DNA from: Gammaproteobacteria bacterium
GTDB lineage: Bacteria > Pseudomonadota > Gammaproteobacteria > Burkholderiales > Gallionellaceae
Length of the DNA stretch: 64,000 nt
Assembly: GCA_018813765.1 (NCBI GenBank)
Contig: JAHJBC010000008.1
Span: 1 to 64,000, forward strand
Reading direction: 5' to 3'
Below are positions 1-7,028 of this stretch, piece by piece. Positions within the stretch are counted from its first letter, which is position 1. The number at the start of each line of letters is the position of its first letter. The position numbers and the translations under genes are program-made. Below the pieces are notes generated by a model. That model was not told the DNA's origin, made no database searches, and saw only the letters and a program-made list of their open reading frames with translations.

Positions 1-141
1 ACCATAGGGATGGATACTCGTCGCGATGCTCTTGCACCATGCGGACAGCGCGTTCGCGAACTTCGGGGGAATACTTGTTCGATTTGTTCATGGCTCCATT
101 CTCTCAAGATTTGGAGCCTCCTCAAAACCCGGGGCGATTCA
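1..141 (-). mobile_element. End of an IS3-family-like insertion sequence (rest lies left of the window)
   Basis: On the minus strand this stretch holds the first codons of an IS3-type OrfA. Outside it is an end sequence that starts, on the minus strand, TGAATCGCCCCGGG, at about 141 reading inward to 113. IS3-family ends characteristically begin with TG. The IS boundary therefore falls at 141, or 143 if the flanking TG belongs to the element. The plus-strand gene that starts abruptly right after it lacks its N-terminal half, which fits an insertion or deletion event. The opposite IS end and any target-site duplication lie outside the window. Confidence 0.75.
2..91 (-). CDS. IS3-type transposase OrfA, N-terminal fragment (continues past the left edge)
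   Basis: The minus-strand reading frame starts at an ATG at 91 and runs off the left edge after 30 codons. It begins [19 protein letters not shown] and continues with [11 protein letters not shown]. This is the usual opening of the helix-turn-helix OrfA protein of one IS3-family group, which binds the element ends and is joined to OrfB by frameshifting to make the active transposase. Only the start of the HTH region is visible. The distance from the ATG to the inferred IS end, about 50 bp, is normal for these elements. Confidence 0.8.
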   Translation of the reverse strand, partial: MNKSNKYSPEVRERAVRMVQEHRDEYPSLW

Positions 142-1362
142 CATTCAAGATATGAACACGACAAACCCTATGAAGTGAAATTCGATGAGCATTGGATTGC
201 TGAAGATACTGATTGGCATCTCCGATATTCTGAGTCTACAAAGAACTTGTCGCCGTTCACAACGATAATCGAATTAAATAGATTAAGGGTACACATAACA
301 TCTGCCGAACTTGCAGAGCTCAAGACACATCTTAGAGAGGTCTACGCCAAGTTTCTTGTTAGAGGCGCGACTATTTACGTAAATGGCGACGAGTTGACCG
401 CAATAGAATTCGATGATGAGTGGTCATATCCCCCCAGCCTTTTTCCGACGCAATTCTCCATTTCTGTACCAATTGAAAATCGAATCGTGGAGGCGGAAAT
501 ACTGTCCGGTTTGATAAATCACCCAGGCGATCCGGATAAATCATATGGCGTATTTCTGTACTGCAACAACAGGCTCATCGCACGAGCGCTAACAGACTTT
601 GCAGTTGGATTCTCTGCCGGTCTTGTAGGGAATCCACACTACAACATCTCTCTCGTCAGAACAATCGTGCAGATTAAGGGGCAGTCCAGAGATATGCCTT
701 GGGATAGTAGTAAATCAGGTATCAATACTAGGCACCCAGTTTTTCAGGCGCTTAGGCAAGCCATCATTGACGCAACGAAACGCTACTCTCAGGTATCACG
801 CAGCCTCCAAGGTAAGTGGGATGCAGCCGTATTCCCATACAATACCGGTCACATCGTTCAAGAACAGATGGATGCCATAAAGGGTATCCCTAGAAGTTAT
901 CTCCCAACGCCACCTGCAAGCAAGCTGAGGCGACACCAAAAAATTGTTGCCGCGAACAAGAGTGTTATTACCGAAAAGCCTTGGGCGGCCGGTCTGCTCG
1001 ATAGTGTGTTAGCCGCTGACACAGTATCGAAACTCGCTTTAGTTCAAAAAAATAGGATTGCATTAATTATTTTGGATAGCACGGTGGAAATAGCATACAA
1101 AGAGTATTTGGTGAACGAGTCCGGGATTGGAGCGCGACGATTTAAAGAAATCGCCGACAATAGAGCTGATGTTCAACAAGAAATCACCAAACACGAAAAG
1201 ATTGACGCCGGCGACATTAAGAAGATTAATCACTTCTATAAGTTGCGTTGCGACCTCATCCATCAACGAGCGACACCAAACGTGTTAGATGCGCAAATTG
1301 AAGACTATAGAAATATTGTCGAGAAATTGCTCAAGGTTCTTTTTGGAATCGACCTCTCATAA
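142..1362 (+). pseudogene. GHKL/Hsp90-like ATPase, C-terminal part only, cut by an insertion sequence
   Basis: The open frame continues leftward into the IS, but host-type sequence begins only around 142. The surviving 406 codons resemble the region downstream of the ATPase fold in prokaryotic Hsp90/MORC-like ATP-binding proteins of defence and restriction neighbourhoods. Visible hallmarks are a TIIELNRLR strand and a conserved DMPWDSSKSGIN segment. The nucleotide-binding N-terminus (Bergerat motifs) is missing, so ATPase activity should be lost. The last 100 residues are helical and contain RCDLIH, an R-x4-H pattern like that of HEPN domains. Base composition is A+T-richer than most of the window, consistent with acquired DNA. 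The family assignment is from pattern memory. Confidence 0.6.
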
Positions 1363-1508
1363 TTATTCAAATGGAAAAATAGCTTTTCGGAATTCGTGAG
1401 TGGTATTACAAGGTGGCTGAATGCGAAAGGTGCCGGAGTGAATTGTATCCGAGTGAATGGTAATGAATTCGTTTCTGGTTTCTTTAAGACGTCTTCGATC
1501 AGTAGGTA

Positions 1509-2348
1509 TTGAGGGGTAATTGCTTGGGCTCAGGGCAGGGAATTATTGATGAGGATGCTTTGAATATTTTTACCGACGGTTCTTCTTATCCAGATAAGCA
1601 AAGAGCCGCTGGTGTTGGAGTTCGTCTCGTATGGGTAAATGAGGACGGGAATGAAGAAATTGGTGATTACGCGCCGACTGGTTGGCAAAAAGCGACCGTT
1701 GACGAAATGGAAATTGAAGCTTGTACAGTTGCACTGCAAGAGGCAAATAGCAGCTTTCAAGATTTGAAACGCTTCAAAAGGATTCTAATATTTTCTGATT
1801 CTAGATACGTGGTTGAAAACTATGTAAGAGCAATGCATATATGGCCAAACAGGAGATGGCTTGGGGCAAATGGGATGCCCGTTGAAAATATTGATTTGTG
1901 GAAGAGGCTGAGAAAAGAAGTCAATAAATGTCCAGTTAAGGTAGATGTGGAATGGGTTAAAGCACACAAAAGTAATAAACATAACCAGGCGGCCGATAAA
2001 TTGGCAAAGAAATCGGCATCTATGCCATTTAACAGACCACTTTCGATTAGTGAAACTACTAGCAAGTGGTCTGATCGGAAAACCAAGAGAGGTTGCGTCC
2101 CGGTTGTCGGGCAAGAAACAAAGATCAGGATAGTTTCTAGGGAGCATGTAATAAAAGCGAAAACCAACGAATATCGATATGAAGTTATTGACCCTGATGA
2201 TAAATCGTACAAGGACTTAGATTTTGTTTATTGCGTCGAGTTTCTAAGCAGGAATAAATGCTATCGAGTTCGTTTTAATGCAGAACAAAAGAATCCGACT
2301 ATCGATGAAGTTATTGAAGAGCTAGATTGTTCAAAATATAAGTATTAA
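1509..2348 (+). CDS. RNase HI-like protein with C-terminal extension
   Basis: Residues about 17-175 look like a ribonuclease H fold, which cuts RNA in RNA/DNA hybrids. The expected acidic residues are visible in order: Asp in IFTDGSS, Glu in EMEIEACT, Asp in IFSDSRY and Asp in NQAADKLAKK, matching the DEDD set. A VKAHKSNKHNQAAD segment replaces the usual handle-to-active-site HxGxxxNExAD loop. The last 100 residues are not recognised. The frame opens just after a stop at 1503, and TTG at 1509 is the first usable start; TTG at 1560 would also keep the whole domain. The gene is A+T-rich and follows the truncated ATPase gene by 146 bp, so both may belong to one acquired patch. Confidence 0.7.
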   Translation: MRGNCLGSGQGIIDEDALNIFTDGSSYPDKQRAAGVGVRLVWVNEDGNEEIGDYAPTGWQKATVDEMEIEACTVALQEANSSFQDLKRFKRILIFSDSRYVVENYVRAMHIWPNRRWLGANGMPVENIDLWKRLRKEVNKCPVKVDVEWVKAHKSNKHNQAADKLAKKSASMPFNRPLSISETTSKWSDRKTKRGCVPVVGQETKIRIVSREHVIKAKTNEYRYEVIDPDDKSYKDLDFVYCVEFLSRNKCYRVRFNAEQKNPTIDEVIEELDCSKYKY

Positions 2349-2543
2349 TTTATCGGGGTCCGCTTTACATTTGCTTTTGGTGATATGGGGGCGGCATCGC
2401 AATAGTTTTGAGCAACAACCGTTGTATCGGTTGCAGACATCTGACCAGTGTAGTTCGAATGGCTGTTCAGGCCGATTCCTGACAACGTGCAGCAGATTCA
2501 ATCAGCCCACCTCAAGTAATCCTCCCCCCGCACAACAGCATCC
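2349..2543. other. Intergenic stretch with no recognised feature
   Basis: Between the RNase H-like gene and the operator-like dyad I see no credible gene, RNA or repeat. Composition shifts here from A+T-rich accessory DNA to the G+C-rich background. Confidence 0.5.
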
Positions 2544-2583
2544 CTGCTGACACGACGCTGTCAGCAGTCTGGTTGTAGAGTTC
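2544..2583 (+). promoter_or_regulatory. Operator-like dyad shared with 5130-5168
   Basis: A perfect 8-bp inverted repeat, TGCTGACA-N6-TGTCAGCA (2545-2566), is followed by GTAGA and TTC at a fixed distance. The same arrangement recurs at 5130-5168: CTGCTG, then TGTCAG.AG, then GTAGA at identical spacing. Both copies point the same way and lie 20-45 bp upstream of small cytosolic genes. This looks like one regulator's binding site combined with promoter sequence. The WYL regulator at 8726 is a candidate reader, by inference only. Confidence 0.45.
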
Positions 2584-2609
2584 GCCCATCGACACCTCGC
2601 GGAGTGCAG

Positions 2610-3227
2610 ATGAAAACCCTGGACTGGAAAAAGGAGCTCAAACACCTGTATCAGCCTTCCACCAAGGAGGTGGCGGTGGTGGATGTGCCGGCCATGAATT
2701 TCCTGATGGTGGACGGCAAGGGCGATCCCAATACTGCGCAGGAATATTCCGATGCGGTCGAGGCCTTGTTCTCGGTGGCTTACACGCTCAAGTTCATGGT
2801 CAAGAAAGGTGCGTTGGCCATCGACTACGGTGTGATGCCGCTGGAAGGTTTGTGGTGGGCGGAGGATATGAGCAGTTTTTCCACCGGGGACAAGCGCAAC
2901 TGGCTGTGGACGATGATGATCGCGCAGCCGCCTTTTGTCACCCCGGCGATGGTGGAGGCTGCCATAGCGGAGGTGAAGAGGAAGAAGAACCCGGCTTCCC
3001 TTTCCCGGCTGCGCTTCGAGGAATTCAGCGAGGGCCGGTGCGCGCAGATCATGCATGTCGGGCCGTTCAGCGAGGAGGGGCCGAACATCGCCAGGGTTCA
3101 TGACTTCATCGCGGCCAGCGGCTGCCGTCTGCGCGGCAAACATCACGAGATCTATCTGAGCGACATCCGCAAGGCTGACCCGGCGAAATGGAAGACGGTC
3201 ATCCGGCAGCCGATGCAGTGTTCTTGA
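2610..3227 (+). CDS. GyrI-like small-molecule-binding domain protein
   Basis: This 205-residue protein resembles the stand-alone GyrI-like (COG4832-type) family, relatives of the effector-binding domains of AraC/MerR regulators. It has no DNA-binding part. Family features visible here are the MNFLMVDGKGDPN opening, a central GLWWAED segment and the late LRGKHHEIYLSDIRKADP segment, which is typical of the family C-terminus. The ATG at 2610 is preferred over the GTG at 2604 because GGAG at 2601-2604 sits at a good distance. The operator-like dyad at 2544 is just upstream. The ligand is unknown. A remnant of a related AraC-type GyrI domain occurs at 15301. Confidence 0.75.
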   Translation: MKTLDWKKELKHLYQPSTKEVAVVDVPAMNFLMVDGKGDPNTAQEYSDAVEALFSVAYTLKFMVKKGALAIDYGVMPLEGLWWAEDMSSFSTGDKRNWLWTMMIAQPPFVTPAMVEAAIAEVKRKKNPASLSRLRFEEFSEGRCAQIMHVGPFSEEGPNIARVHDFIAASGCRLRGKHHEIYLSDIRKADPAKWKTVIRQPMQCS

Positions 3228-3245
3228 GGCGGAGCCGATTTGGTT

Positions 3246-3367
3246 GTCACACCGGCGAAGGCCGGTGTCCAGTTAATTAAAACCACTGGATTCCGGCCTT
3301 CGCCGGATAACCAGCCACTTGCCAGCTTGCTGGCTTAGTGGATTGGCTAGTAGTTTCATCAATGACG
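3246..3367. repeat. Dispersed inverted repeat, copy A, with nested hairpin insertion
   Basis: The left half (3246-3272) carries GTCACACCGGCGAAGGCCGG and the right half (from 3286) carries CTGGATTCCGGCCTTCGCCG. They are inverted relatives with a 13-bp centre. The right half is interrupted after 3307 by a 53-bp segment and resumes as ATGACG near 3362. Related copies lie at 6230, 8469, 15566 and 33535. Confidence 0.8.
3308..3360 (-). repeat. Small hairpin element nested in repeat copy A
   Basis: These 53 bp interrupt an otherwise recognisable repeat half. Read on the minus strand they begin GATGAAACTACTAGCCA and end GTGGCTGGTTA. They match the plus-strand insertion at 8620-8679. The centre can fold through GCCAGC/GCTGGC. 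Confidence 0.7.
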
Positions 3368-3407
3368 CATGGTATTTAGTTAGCGATTTACTTAAAGGAG
3401 AGCAACC

Positions 3408-3878
3408 ATGAGCACAGTCAAGAAGATCCCCGCTGGCTTCCATGCCATCACGCCTTATCTGTCGGTGGTGGATGCCGTGTCCGCGATCAAGTTTTATCAG
3501 CAGGTGTTCGGCGCGAAGGAGATCGGGCGCATCGCCATGCCGGACGGGTCGGTGGGGCATGCGGAGTTGCAGATCGGGGATTCCAAACTTATGCTGGCGG
3601 AAGAGATGCCTGCATGGGGCAACCAGAGTCCGGCCACTTTGGGCGGTTCTGCCGTCGGCATCGCGCTGTATGTGGATGATGTCGATTCGGTGTTCCGGCG
3701 CGCACTGGATGCGGGTGCAAAGGAGGTCGAGGCGGTGAAAGACCAGTTCTACGGCGACCGCAGCGGCACGCTGACCGATCCGTTCGGGCACAAATGGCAT
3801 ATCCTGACGCATATCGAGGATGTGAGTTTCAGTGAAATGCAAAAGCGCACTGACGCGATGTTCTCGTCCAAGGGATAA
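3408..3878 (+). CDS. VOC-superfamily (glyoxalase/PhnB-like) protein
   Basis: The 156-residue protein has the paired beta-alpha-beta-beta-beta layout of the vicinal-oxygen-chelate superfamily. It opens with ITPYLSVVDAVSAIKFYQQVFGA, and the second half carries the ALYVDDVD and LTDPFGHKWHI segments typical of PhnB-like members. FGHKWHI contains a His in the usual region of metal binding, but the metal and substrate cannot be inferred. A strong Shine-Dalgarno AAAGGAG at 3395-3401 fixes the start. It lies just after repeat copy A and 26 bp before the DUF6157-like gene, so these are probably co-transcribed. Confidence 0.85.
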   Translation: MSTVKKIPAGFHAITPYLSVVDAVSAIKFYQQVFGAKEIGRIAMPDGSVGHAELQIGDSKLMLAEEMPAWGNQSPATLGGSAVGIALYVDDVDSVFRRALDAGAKEVEAVKDQFYGDRSGTLTDPFGHKWHILTHIEDVSFSEMQKRTDAMFSSKG

Positions 3879-3904
3879 GAAGGGGATTCTGGTGGAGTGG
3901 CGGA

Positions 3905-4321
3905 ATGGATAATCCGGAAAATCAGTTCATCGAGATCGCGCCGGATTCGCCGACGCAGCAAAGCATCGTGCCTCAGCCGAGGAACGGCAAACCTACCGTC
4001 GCCACCATCGAATACGAATTGCTGAGCAGCAAGCCCTATGCCTTCACGCTGGCCGAGCTCAAGTTCGCCACCCATGTGAAGCACAAGCAGATACCAGCAG
4101 CCGAACTGAAGACGCATGGTGCGCGAATGCGCGAAGAGTTTTTCGCCAAGCCTTATGCCTGCATGCGCGCATCGCCGCTGACCAAGCAATACGGCTGGGG
4201 TGCGCATTACGACGAGAAGGGCGGCATCGCGATCTATCCGGTCGAGGGCAGGGAATACCAACGCTTCGTCAAGGACAAGAGCATCAAGAAATATTTCGCC
4301 GTGCGCAGCAAGAAGGCTTGA
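3905..4321 (+). CDS. DUF6157-like protein
   Basis: A 138-residue soluble protein of unknown function with no signal peptide or membrane segment. The pattern fits the DUF6157 type: an early FIEIAPDSP stretch, a TIEYELLSSKPYAFT segment, and a C-terminal ACMRASPLTKQYGWG followed by AIYPVEGREYQRF. The family name is recalled from these motifs, not from a search. The next start codon lies 3 bp beyond its stop, and the VOC gene is 26 bp upstream, indicating one operon of small cytosolic proteins. Confidence 0.65.
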   Translation: MDNPENQFIEIAPDSPTQQSIVPQPRNGKPTVATIEYELLSSKPYAFTLAELKFATHVKHKQIPAAELKTHGARMREEFFAKPYACMRASPLTKQYGWGAHYDEKGGIAIYPVEGREYQRFVKDKSIKKYFAVRSKKA

Positions 4322-4324
4322 GTG

Positions 4325-4864
4325 ATGAACACCTGCATTGCACTCTTTCGCGGTATCAACGTCGGCGGCAACAACAAGCTGCCGATGAAGGAATTGGTCG
4401 CCGTACTGGATGGATTGGGGCTGAAGAATATCCGCACCTACATCCAGAGCGGCAACGTGGTGTTCGACGGCAAGGGCGAACCGGCCGCGCTGGCGGCGAA
4501 GATGGGGGCTGCCATCAAGAAGAGCCATGGCTTCGAACCCAAGGTGCTGGTGCTCGATGCGGCCAGGCTGGAGAAGATCATCAAGGCCAACCCCTTCCCC
4601 GAAGCGGAAACTGCAGGTAATACCCTGCACTTCATCTTCCTCACCGAGATTCCACCCAAACCCGACCTGGCCGGAATCGAAAAGATTCGGGCAGCCAGCG
4701 AACGGTGCGAATTGAAAGGCGACATGTTCTACCTGCATGCGCCTGACGGTGTCGGCCGTTCCAGACTGGCAGCGAACATGGAGCGCCTGCTCGGCGTCCC
4801 CATGACCGGGCGCAACTGGAATACGGTGAGCAAACTGCGCGAGATGGTCGGGCTGGAAGAATGA
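4325..4864 (+). CDS. DUF1697 family protein
   Basis: This 179-residue cytosolic protein belongs to the DUF1697 family. Its opening is diagnostic: CIALFRGINVGGNNKLPMKEL followed by RTYIQSGNVVF. The middle part has the YLHAPDGVGRS segment conserved in the family. The function of DUF1697 proteins is not established. An in-frame GTG at 4322 directly abuts the upstream stop, but ATG at 4325 is the more usual start. Its stop overlaps the start of the next gene (ATGA at 4861), which implies translational coupling with the TfoX-C gene. Confidence 0.85.
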   Translation: MNTCIALFRGINVGGNNKLPMKELVAVLDGLGLKNIRTYIQSGNVVFDGKGEPAALAAKMGAAIKKSHGFEPKVLVLDAARLEKIIKANPFPEAETAGNTLHFIFLTEIPPKPDLAGIEKIRAASERCELKGDMFYLHAPDGVGRSRLAANMERLLGVPMTGRNWNTVSKLREMVGLEE

Positions 4865-5127
4865 ACATCGCCGACCTGAAAAACTTCGGCCCCAAGTCGC
4901 AGCAGATGCTGGCACAGGCGGGTATCCATACCATTGATCAACTGCAAGCGCTGGGGGCGGTGCGCGCCTATGTGCAGGTCAAACGTAGTGGCAACAACGC
5001 CAGCCTCAACTTGTTATGGGCGATGGAAGGGGCGCTGACCGGGCAGCATTGGCAGGTGGTGGCCAAGCAAGAACGTCTGCGCCTGCTGCTGGAATTGGAA
5101 GATGTCGAACGCGGCAATGCCAAGTAA
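4861..5127 (+). CDS. TfoX C-terminal domain protein
   Basis: This 88-residue protein consists only of the helical C-terminal domain seen in the competence regulator TfoX/Sxy. It opens with LKNFGPKSQQMLAQAGIHT, a helix-hairpin-helix-like segment, and continues with LGAVRAYVQVKR. The matching N-terminal TfoX domain is encoded separately at 7029. Stand-alone versions of both domains are widespread and mostly uncharacterised, so a role in competence should not be assumed. The gene overlaps DUF1697 by 4 nt. Confidence 0.8.
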   Translation: MNIADLKNFGPKSQQMLAQAGIHTIDQLQALGAVRAYVQVKRSGNNASLNLLWAMEGALTGQHWQVVAKQERLRLLLELEDVERGNAK

Positions 5128-5129
5128 GA

Positions 5130-5168
5130 CTGCTGCCATCACGTTGTCAGTAGCCGGGGCGTAGATTC
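5130..5168 (+). promoter_or_regulatory. Operator-like dyad shared with 2544-2583
   Basis: CTGCTG-N9-TGTCAGTAG followed by GTAGATTC matches the element at 2544 at the same internal spacing. It sits immediately after the TfoX-C gene and 43 bp before the first ABM gene, so it probably drives or controls the 5212-6182 gene trio. Confidence 0.45.
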
Positions 5169-5211
5169 CTCCTTGCCGGATGTCCCGGCACGACAAACAA
5201 GGAGAACAACA

Positions 5212-5514
5212 ATGTCCGACACGATAGAACTGGTGCGTTTCCGTCTGCAACAGGGCAAGAACTCTGCCGACTGGCTCAAGGCCAACGAGAAGATCAACGA
5301 CTGGATCAAGGTACAACCCGGATTCCGCTTCCGCAGTCTGTCCGAAACCGACGACGGTGAATGGATAGACATGGTGTACTGGGAGAGCCTGGATGCTGCC
5401 AAGCGGGCGGGCGAGAAGTTCGGCGAGGAAGTGGGGCCGACATGCGAACCGCTGATCGATATGACGAGCGTGGTGGTCAGCCACAGCAAAGCCCATGTGA
5501 TGCAGCGCGGTTGA
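5212..5514 (+). CDS. ABM-like (antibiotic biosynthesis monooxygenase fold) protein, copy 1
   Basis: A 100-residue ferredoxin-like alpha-beta barrel protein. The sequence reads like an ABM/dimeric barrel domain: VRFRLQQGKN, a helical WLKANEKINDWI segment, GFRFRSLSETDDGEWIDMVYW and a closing helix. These proteins usually dimerise; enzyme activity is not implied. AAGGAGAACAACA precedes the ATG at 5212. It is followed by a close paralogue at 5551, sharing for example the TDDGEWIDM core and the terminal VMQRG/LMQRG, so the pair arose by tandem duplication. Confidence 0.8.
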   Translation: MSDTIELVRFRLQQGKNSADWLKANEKINDWIKVQPGFRFRSLSETDDGEWIDMVYWESLDAAKRAGEKFGEEVGPTCEPLIDMTSVVVSHSKAHVMQRG

Positions 5515-5550
5515 GCAAAACATTCCGGCACAACACCCAAGGAGAGACAA

Positions 5551-5853
5551 ATGTCCGAAACGATAGACCTGGTGCGCTTTCGCCTGCAACCAGGCAAGAG
5601 CGCAGCCGACTGGCTGAAGGCGAACGAAAAGATCGATGCGTGGGTCAAGCGCCAGCCCGGCTTCCGCTTCCGCAGCCTGTCCGAGACCGACGATGGCGAA
5701 TGGATAGACATGACCTGCTGGGATAGCCCGCAGGCAGCGCAGGCGGGGCAAAGCAGTTTCGGTGCGGAGATGATGGCAGTATGCGAACCACTGGTCGCGC
5801 CGGACAGCGTGGTGAGCTGTTTCAGCACTGTGCATTTGATGCAGCGCGGTTGA
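5551..5853 (+). CDS. ABM-like protein, copy 2
   Basis: This is the second 100-residue member of the tandem pair. It aligns end to end with the upstream copy without gaps: MSETIDLVRFRLQPGK against MSDTIELVRFRLQQGK, with the same length. AAGGAGAGACAA precedes the ATG. Differences cluster after residue 60 (CWDSPQAAQAGQSSFGAEMM against YWESLDAAKRAGEKFGEEVG). That is where ligand or dimer specificity could have diverged. It lies 36 bp after copy 1 and 11 bp before the EthD gene. Confidence 0.8.
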   Translation: MSETIDLVRFRLQPGKSAADWLKANEKIDAWVKRQPGFRFRSLSETDDGEWIDMTCWDSPQAAQAGQSSFGAEMMAVCEPLVAPDSVVSCFSTVHLMQRG

Positions 5854-5864
5854 GGGGGCGGGCG

Positions 5865-6182
5865 ATGATCAAGATCAGCATCCTGTATCCCAACACCGGT
5901 CGCTTCGACATGGACTATTACCTCAACACCCACATGCCGCGTTCCATCGCGCTTTTGAGTGCTGGCAAAGGCTATCGCAGCGTGTCGGTGGAGTGCGGAC
6001 TGGGCGGCGCGGCCCCCGGTTCGCCGCCTGCCCATGTTGCCATGTGCCATTACCTGTTTGATACTGCCGATGACTTCATGGCGGCGTTCATGCCGCATGC
6101 CGCCGAGTTGCAGGGCGATATGCCGAACTACACTGACATCGCGCCGGTCATTCAGGTCAGCGCGGTGGCGATCAGCCGTTAA
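5865..6182 (+). CDS. EthD family protein
   Basis: The 105-residue product is an EthD-type dimeric alpha-beta barrel protein. The family signature is clear: ISILYPNTGRFDMDYYLNTHMP, followed later by a FDTADDFMAAF helix and a C-terminal DIAPVIQVSAV strand. EthD proteins were named from an ether-degradation locus, but most have no known substrate. GGGGGCGGGCG precedes the ATG at 5865. It closes a three-gene set of same-fold small proteins, which suggests they act together, possibly as mixed dimers (inference). Confidence 0.85.
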   Translation: MIKISILYPNTGRFDMDYYLNTHMPRSIALLSAGKGYRSVSVECGLGGAAPGSPPAHVAMCHYLFDTADDFMAAFMPHAAELQGDMPNYTDIAPVIQVSAVAISR

Positions 6183-6229
6183 GTGCCAATGCAAATGGAC
6201 AGAATCACATAAGGAAACCCTGATTAAGT

Positions 6230-6341
6230 CGTCACACCGGCGCAGGCCGGTGTCCAGTAACAATGTAGATGTCGTGCAACAAGCAGATGGAACGGCATTT
6301 TGAATTAAACCCGCTGGATTCCGGCCTGCGCCGGAATGACG
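6230..6341. repeat. Dispersed inverted repeat, copy B
   Basis: The left half (6230-6257) is CGTCACACCGGCGCAGGCCGG plus its tail. The right half (6314-6341) begins CTGGATTCCGGCCTGCGCCG and ends with AATGACG. They enclose about 56 bp of unrelated sequence. The GCGCAGGCC variant in the left half is matched by a compensating GCCTGCGC in the right half, so the two halves can still pair. Confidence 0.8.
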
Positions 6342-6380
6342 AATTTTGACATTTCAGTGCTTCCATAACCGGAGTTGAAC

Positions 6381-6770
6381 ATGAGCGCCGACCGCGTCAC
6401 CAAACTGCTTGAAGACATCCGCCTGCTGAGTGAAGACCGTTACAAACTGGTCCAGTCGCTGAGAAAACTGATCCTCGGCCTGGAGGGCGTCAGCGAAGAG
6501 GTCAAATACGGCGGGATACTGTTTGCCGCGGGCAAGCCGTTCTGCGGCATCTTTTCGTATGCCAACCATGTCTCGCTGGAGTTCAGCGCCGGGGCATCGC
6601 TGCCGGACAAGCACAAAGTGCTGGAGGGCGATGGCAAACTGCGCCGACATATCAAGCTGACTGCCGTGCAGGACATCGAGGGCAAGCATGTGCGCGATTA
6701 CGTGGTGCTTGCGCGCAACTGCATCAGCCCCCCTTTGCAAAAAGGGGGGGGGGGATTTGAGAGAGGATGA
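6381..6770 (+). CDS. DUF1801 family protein with repeat-derived C-terminus
   Basis: Residues 1-115 match the DUF1801/YdhG-like fold: an N-terminal helix pair, EVKYGGILFAAGKPFCGIF, SLEFSAGASLPD and GDGKLRRHIKLT. Function is unknown. The ATG at 6381 follows GGAG at 6371-6374, which makes it better than the TTG at 6375. The last residues (SPPLQKGGGGFERG) are encoded by a dispersed GC-rich repeat, so the original stop was lost when the repeat inserted and the protein gained about 14 residues. It stands alone between repeats. Confidence 0.75.
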   Translation: MSADRVTKLLEDIRLLSEDRYKLVQSLRKLILGLEGVSEEVKYGGILFAAGKPFCGIFSYANHVSLEFSAGASLPDKHKVLEGDGKLRRHIKLTAVQDIEGKHVRDYVVLARNCISPPLQKGGGGFERG

Positions 6771-6819
6771 TGTGCCACGATTTTAAATCCCCCTCAGTCC
6801 CCCTTTTCCAAAGGGGGAA
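6727..6819. repeat. Dispersed poly-G/poly-C inverted repeat
   Basis: CCCCCCTTTGCAAAAAGGGGG near 6728 is followed by GGGATTTGAGAG. An inverted counterpart, AAATCCCCCTCAGTCCCCC, starts at 6785 and ends in TTTTCCAAAGGGGG. This is an intergenic repeat of a type common in many bacterial genomes. It overlaps and extends the end of the DUF1801 gene. Confidence 0.75.
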
Positions 6820-6930
6820 GCGTACGGTGTGCCGCTTCAGGCAGCGCTCAGTCGATAGCCCCTTTGAGGGGCACAATAATGAAGGCACCCGGCTTTGTCG
6901 GGGGATTGTTAATAGTTGGGCTGAAACTCT

Positions 6931-6984
6931 TGTAGGAGCGAGCTTGCTCGCGAAAGCGCTTTCGCGAGCAAGCTCGCTCCTACA
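6931..6984. repeat. Perfect 54-bp palindrome, REP-like
   Basis: Two 27-bp arms, TGTAGGAGCGAGCTTGCTCG plus CGAAAGC and its exact reverse complement, abut with no spacer at 6957/6958. The unit TGTAGGAGCGAGCTTGCTCGC is familiar as a REP sequence of Pseudomonas and relatives. Here two head-to-head copies form a REP doublet. No REP-associated transposase is visible in the window. Confidence 0.85.
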
Positions 6985-7028
6985 GGGGGACGTTGCCAAT
7001 AGAATATTGGAAGCGATCGGAGATAATA

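Noticed and set aside
5139-6263. Minus-strand open frames opposite the ABM and EthD genes
   Set aside because: The plus-strand genes have ribosome-binding sites and family motifs; the minus frames mirror the tandem duplication.
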